DNA of 21,903 nucleotides, taken from the IMG/VR virus record IMGVR_UViG_3300025860_000100, positions 1 to 21,903 of that record, one strand, 5' to 3'. Origin of the DNA: a virus. The translations under genes and the position numbers were made by a program. The notes beneath the pieces are model-generated. The model saw only the letters and a program-made list of their open reading frames with translations. It made no database searches and was not told the origin of the DNA. Shown here one piece after another: positions 20,995-21,903 of this stretch; the first letter of the stretch is position 1, and each line of letters opens with the position of its first letter.

Positions 20995-21005
20995 GGTTTA
21001 GCCTC

Positions 21006-21323
21006 CTACTCGCAAAGGTTGCCATCAAGATCATCAAAAGCAAAGATACACGCATTGAACAGGGTTGCGTATGCTAACTTGCAGGCGTAATCATTAAAGG
21101 TGGCAGCCTCAAATCCGATTTCGTGCAGTTGCTCTTCTCCGTCCTCTGTATCGCATTGCTGGCACAACTCTATTGCTTTATAAGTATAGATTACACACTC
21201 ATGACCATCGCACGTTTGGTGCATATAATCGTACACGTCCATGCCATGGTTTAAGAATTCTGCCTCAGCATCTTTGGCGATCCGGATTGCTTCCTGCTCT
21301 AATTCATATTGATTGTTTATCAT
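21006..21323 (-). CDS. First gene of leftward operon, acidic, unknown function
   Basis: A 105-residue, strongly acidic protein with TAGGAG upstream of the ATG. It is helical and Cys-rich: ELEQEAIRIAKDAEAEFLNHGMDVYDYMHQTCDGHECVIYTYKAIELCQQC, and later ACKLAYATLFNACIFAFDDLDGNLCE. The seven cysteines lack zinc-ribbon spacing. The acidic character fits DNA mimics or host-binding early proteins, but nothing specific supports this. First gene after a promoter candidate in the origin-like gap. Confidence 0.65.
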   Translation of the reverse strand: MINNQYELEQEAIRIAKDAEAEFLNHGMDVYDYMHQTCDGHECVIYTYKAIELCQQCDTEDGEEQLHEIGFEAATFNDYACKLAYATLFNACIFAFDDLDGNLCE

Positions 21324-21370
21324 TGTTAACTACTCCTAGTTATTAAGTGCCGTTTATTCGGCGTGGGAGC

Positions 21371-21400
21371 ATTCTAATACTACCCATTGCCATAAAGCAA
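21371..21400 (-). promoter_or_regulatory. Leftward promoter candidate
   Basis: Minus strand: TTGCTT (21400-21395), 18 bases, TAGAAT (21376-21371). Transcription would start near 21364, giving a leader of about 40 bases with TAGGAG before the first leftward gene. Moderate -10, weak -35. Confidence 0.35.
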
Positions 21401-21420
21401 ATAAGAATGTGTTTTTTTAT

Positions 21421-21476
21421 GAATATAGACCAATAACTGATTAAATAATGATCAATCTGTACAAATAATGACCAAT
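21421..21476 (+). repeat. Three iteron-like direct repeats in AT-rich DNA
   Basis: GACCAAT (21428-21434), GATCAAT (21450-21456) and GACCAAT (21470-21476), each preceded by an AT-rich run; the last two share TAAATAATGATCAAT / CAAATAATGACCAAT, 13 of 15. Spacings are 22 and 20 bases, about two helical turns. The third unit overlaps the -35 area of a promoter at 21481. They could be binding sites of a phage regulator or initiator. Confidence 0.55.
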
Positions 21477-21480
21477 GTTG

Positions 21481-21489
21481 TGGTAGAAT
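21481..21489 (+). promoter_or_regulatory. Extended -10 promoter candidate, rightward
   Basis: TGGTAGAAT is TG-n followed by TAGAAT, a close extended -10. The expected -35 place is occupied by repeat unit three. Transcription would run through the DnaA-box array toward the gene at 21852, with a leader of about 350 bases. Confidence 0.4.
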
Positions 21490-21693
21490 CGGGCTAATGA
21501 AATCAAGGGGTTAAATCTAAAGAAAGGGATTAGATAGGTTATAGCACATAATATCGCTCTCATGATCTCAGGGAACCATTAAAACGGTGCATAAACTGTA
21601 GTAAGTGGGCCTAATCTATACGATGGCATAGATACCTTTATGGTATGGCAATAATGCGCTGTATAGGTGGATAGAAAGAGGCCTTTAATAACC

Positions 21694-21770
21694 TGTGGAT
21701 AAGTGTGGGCATAAGCTGGGGATAAGTGTGTGCATAAGCTGTGGAAAAGATGTGGGTAAGCTGTGGAAAA
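21694..21770 (+). other. Seven phased DnaA-box-like 9-mers
   Basis: All in the same orientation and within one mismatch of TGTGNATAA (complement of TTATNCACA): 21694 TGTGGATAA and 21729 TGTGCATAA are exact; 21706 TGGGCATAA, 21717 TGGGGATAA, 21740 TGTGGAAAA, 21751 TGTGGGTAA and 21762 TGTGGAAAA have one change. Starts are 12, 11, 12, 11, 11 and 11 bases apart, leaving 2-3 bases between boxes. This is the gap seen in arrayed low-affinity DnaA sites of E. coli oriC and lets DnaA oligomerise on one face of the helix. Confidence 0.75.
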
Positions 21771-21851
21771 GAGGCACCCCCTCCCCGAAGCGTGGCATGT
21801 GAATGGTATATATGTCTCTCTCAAAAAAAAATTACCAATTATAGGTGAAGC

Positions 21852-21903
21852 ATGATTAGAATTATTTGCGATGAAGAAGCTCATGAAAGTGACATTGAGT
21901 TGA
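21852..21903 (+). CDS. Start of a rightward gene, 3' partial
   Basis: An open frame from ATG at 21852 to the window end, 17 codons: MIRIICDEEAHESDIEL and on. AGGTGA lies about five bases upstream, a good ribosome site. The visible part is an acidic start with no motif. Only the start is present, so no function can be assigned. Its location beside the DnaA-box array makes a replication gene plausible. Confidence 0.55.
   Translation, partial: MIRIICDEEAHESDIEL

Larger units (their letters stand above)
21324..21851. other. 528-base gene-free region: origin/regulatory region
   Basis: No credible gene on either strand. From left to right it holds a leftward promoter candidate, an AT-rich stretch with three similar repeats, an extended -10 promoter, a small hairpin ATACC-tttat-GGTAT (21629-21643), a single DnaA-like box GGTGCATAA (21586-21594), an array of seven DnaA-like boxes, a C-rich spacer, and a short AT-rich stretch (21818-21844) before the next gene. 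The concentration of these elements between divergent genes suggests a replication origin with regulatory functions. Confidence 0.65.

Noticed and set aside
21340-21365. GCCG-tttatt-CGGC hairpin as a terminator
   Set aside because: Only a four-base stem, without a T-run in either direction, and it lies in the leader of the leftward operon.
21750-21848. 32-codon frame running out of the DnaA-box array
   Set aside because: Weak start context, Pro/Arg-rich product made from the repeats, no family; probably chance.

Overview
The window is part of a tailed phage genome (or prophage) of a Gram-negative, probably aquatic proteobacterial host. This is inferred from genes packed with 1-4 base stop/start overlaps, moderate to low GC, a lipobox lipoprotein beside lysis genes, and a T7-type tail fibre next to two very large internal virion proteins. 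No ribosomal RNA, tRNA, integrase, terminase, capsid gene, phage RNA polymerase or CRISPR array is visible. Whether the phage is temperate cannot be decided here.

Layout. (1) 1-10996, rightward late genes: a large internal virion protein open at the left edge, a 1007-residue internal virion protein, a tail fibre with a self-cleaving C-terminal chaperone, two small tail or adhesin proteins, a lipoprotein, two small membrane proteins, a 3-TM-type holin, a small unknown and an M15 peptidase endolysin. (2) 11132-14551, a leftward early operon read from 14551 down: a 66-residue Cro-size HTH regulator, a replication-initiator-like protein with iterons inside its gene, a duplicated-HTH protein, a NinB-like protein, a PAPS-reductase-like PP-loop protein, an HNH (NinG-like) nuclease and a small unknown. 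It ends in a strong terminator facing the late genes. (3) 14669-19484, a rightward early operon: a recombination module (DUF1071/Sak3-like annealing protein, YqaJ/lambda-Exo-like nuclease, SSB), then small accessory genes, a metallophosphoesterase and a DUF3310 protein. (4) 19553-21323, a leftward operon of eight tightly coupled small genes ending in a methyltransferase-like gene and a terminator; two of the eight are very short membrane-protein genes (29 and 54 codons). (5) 21324-21851, 528 bases without a gene, holding three iteron-like repeats, an extended -10 promoter and seven DnaA-box-like 9-mers spaced one helical turn apart, followed by the first 17 codons of a rightward gene.

The two early operons diverge from back-to-back sigma70-type promoters at 14578-14642, next to the small HTH regulator that probably controls them. 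This is a lambda-like early logic (cro-O-nin on one side, recombination genes on the other) joined to a T7-like virion module. The most notable signals are two independent origin-like structures. One is a lambda-ori-like iteron array whose identical 15-bp units are translated in alternating reading frames, which shows that the DNA is what is conserved. The other is the phased DnaA-box array near the right edge.
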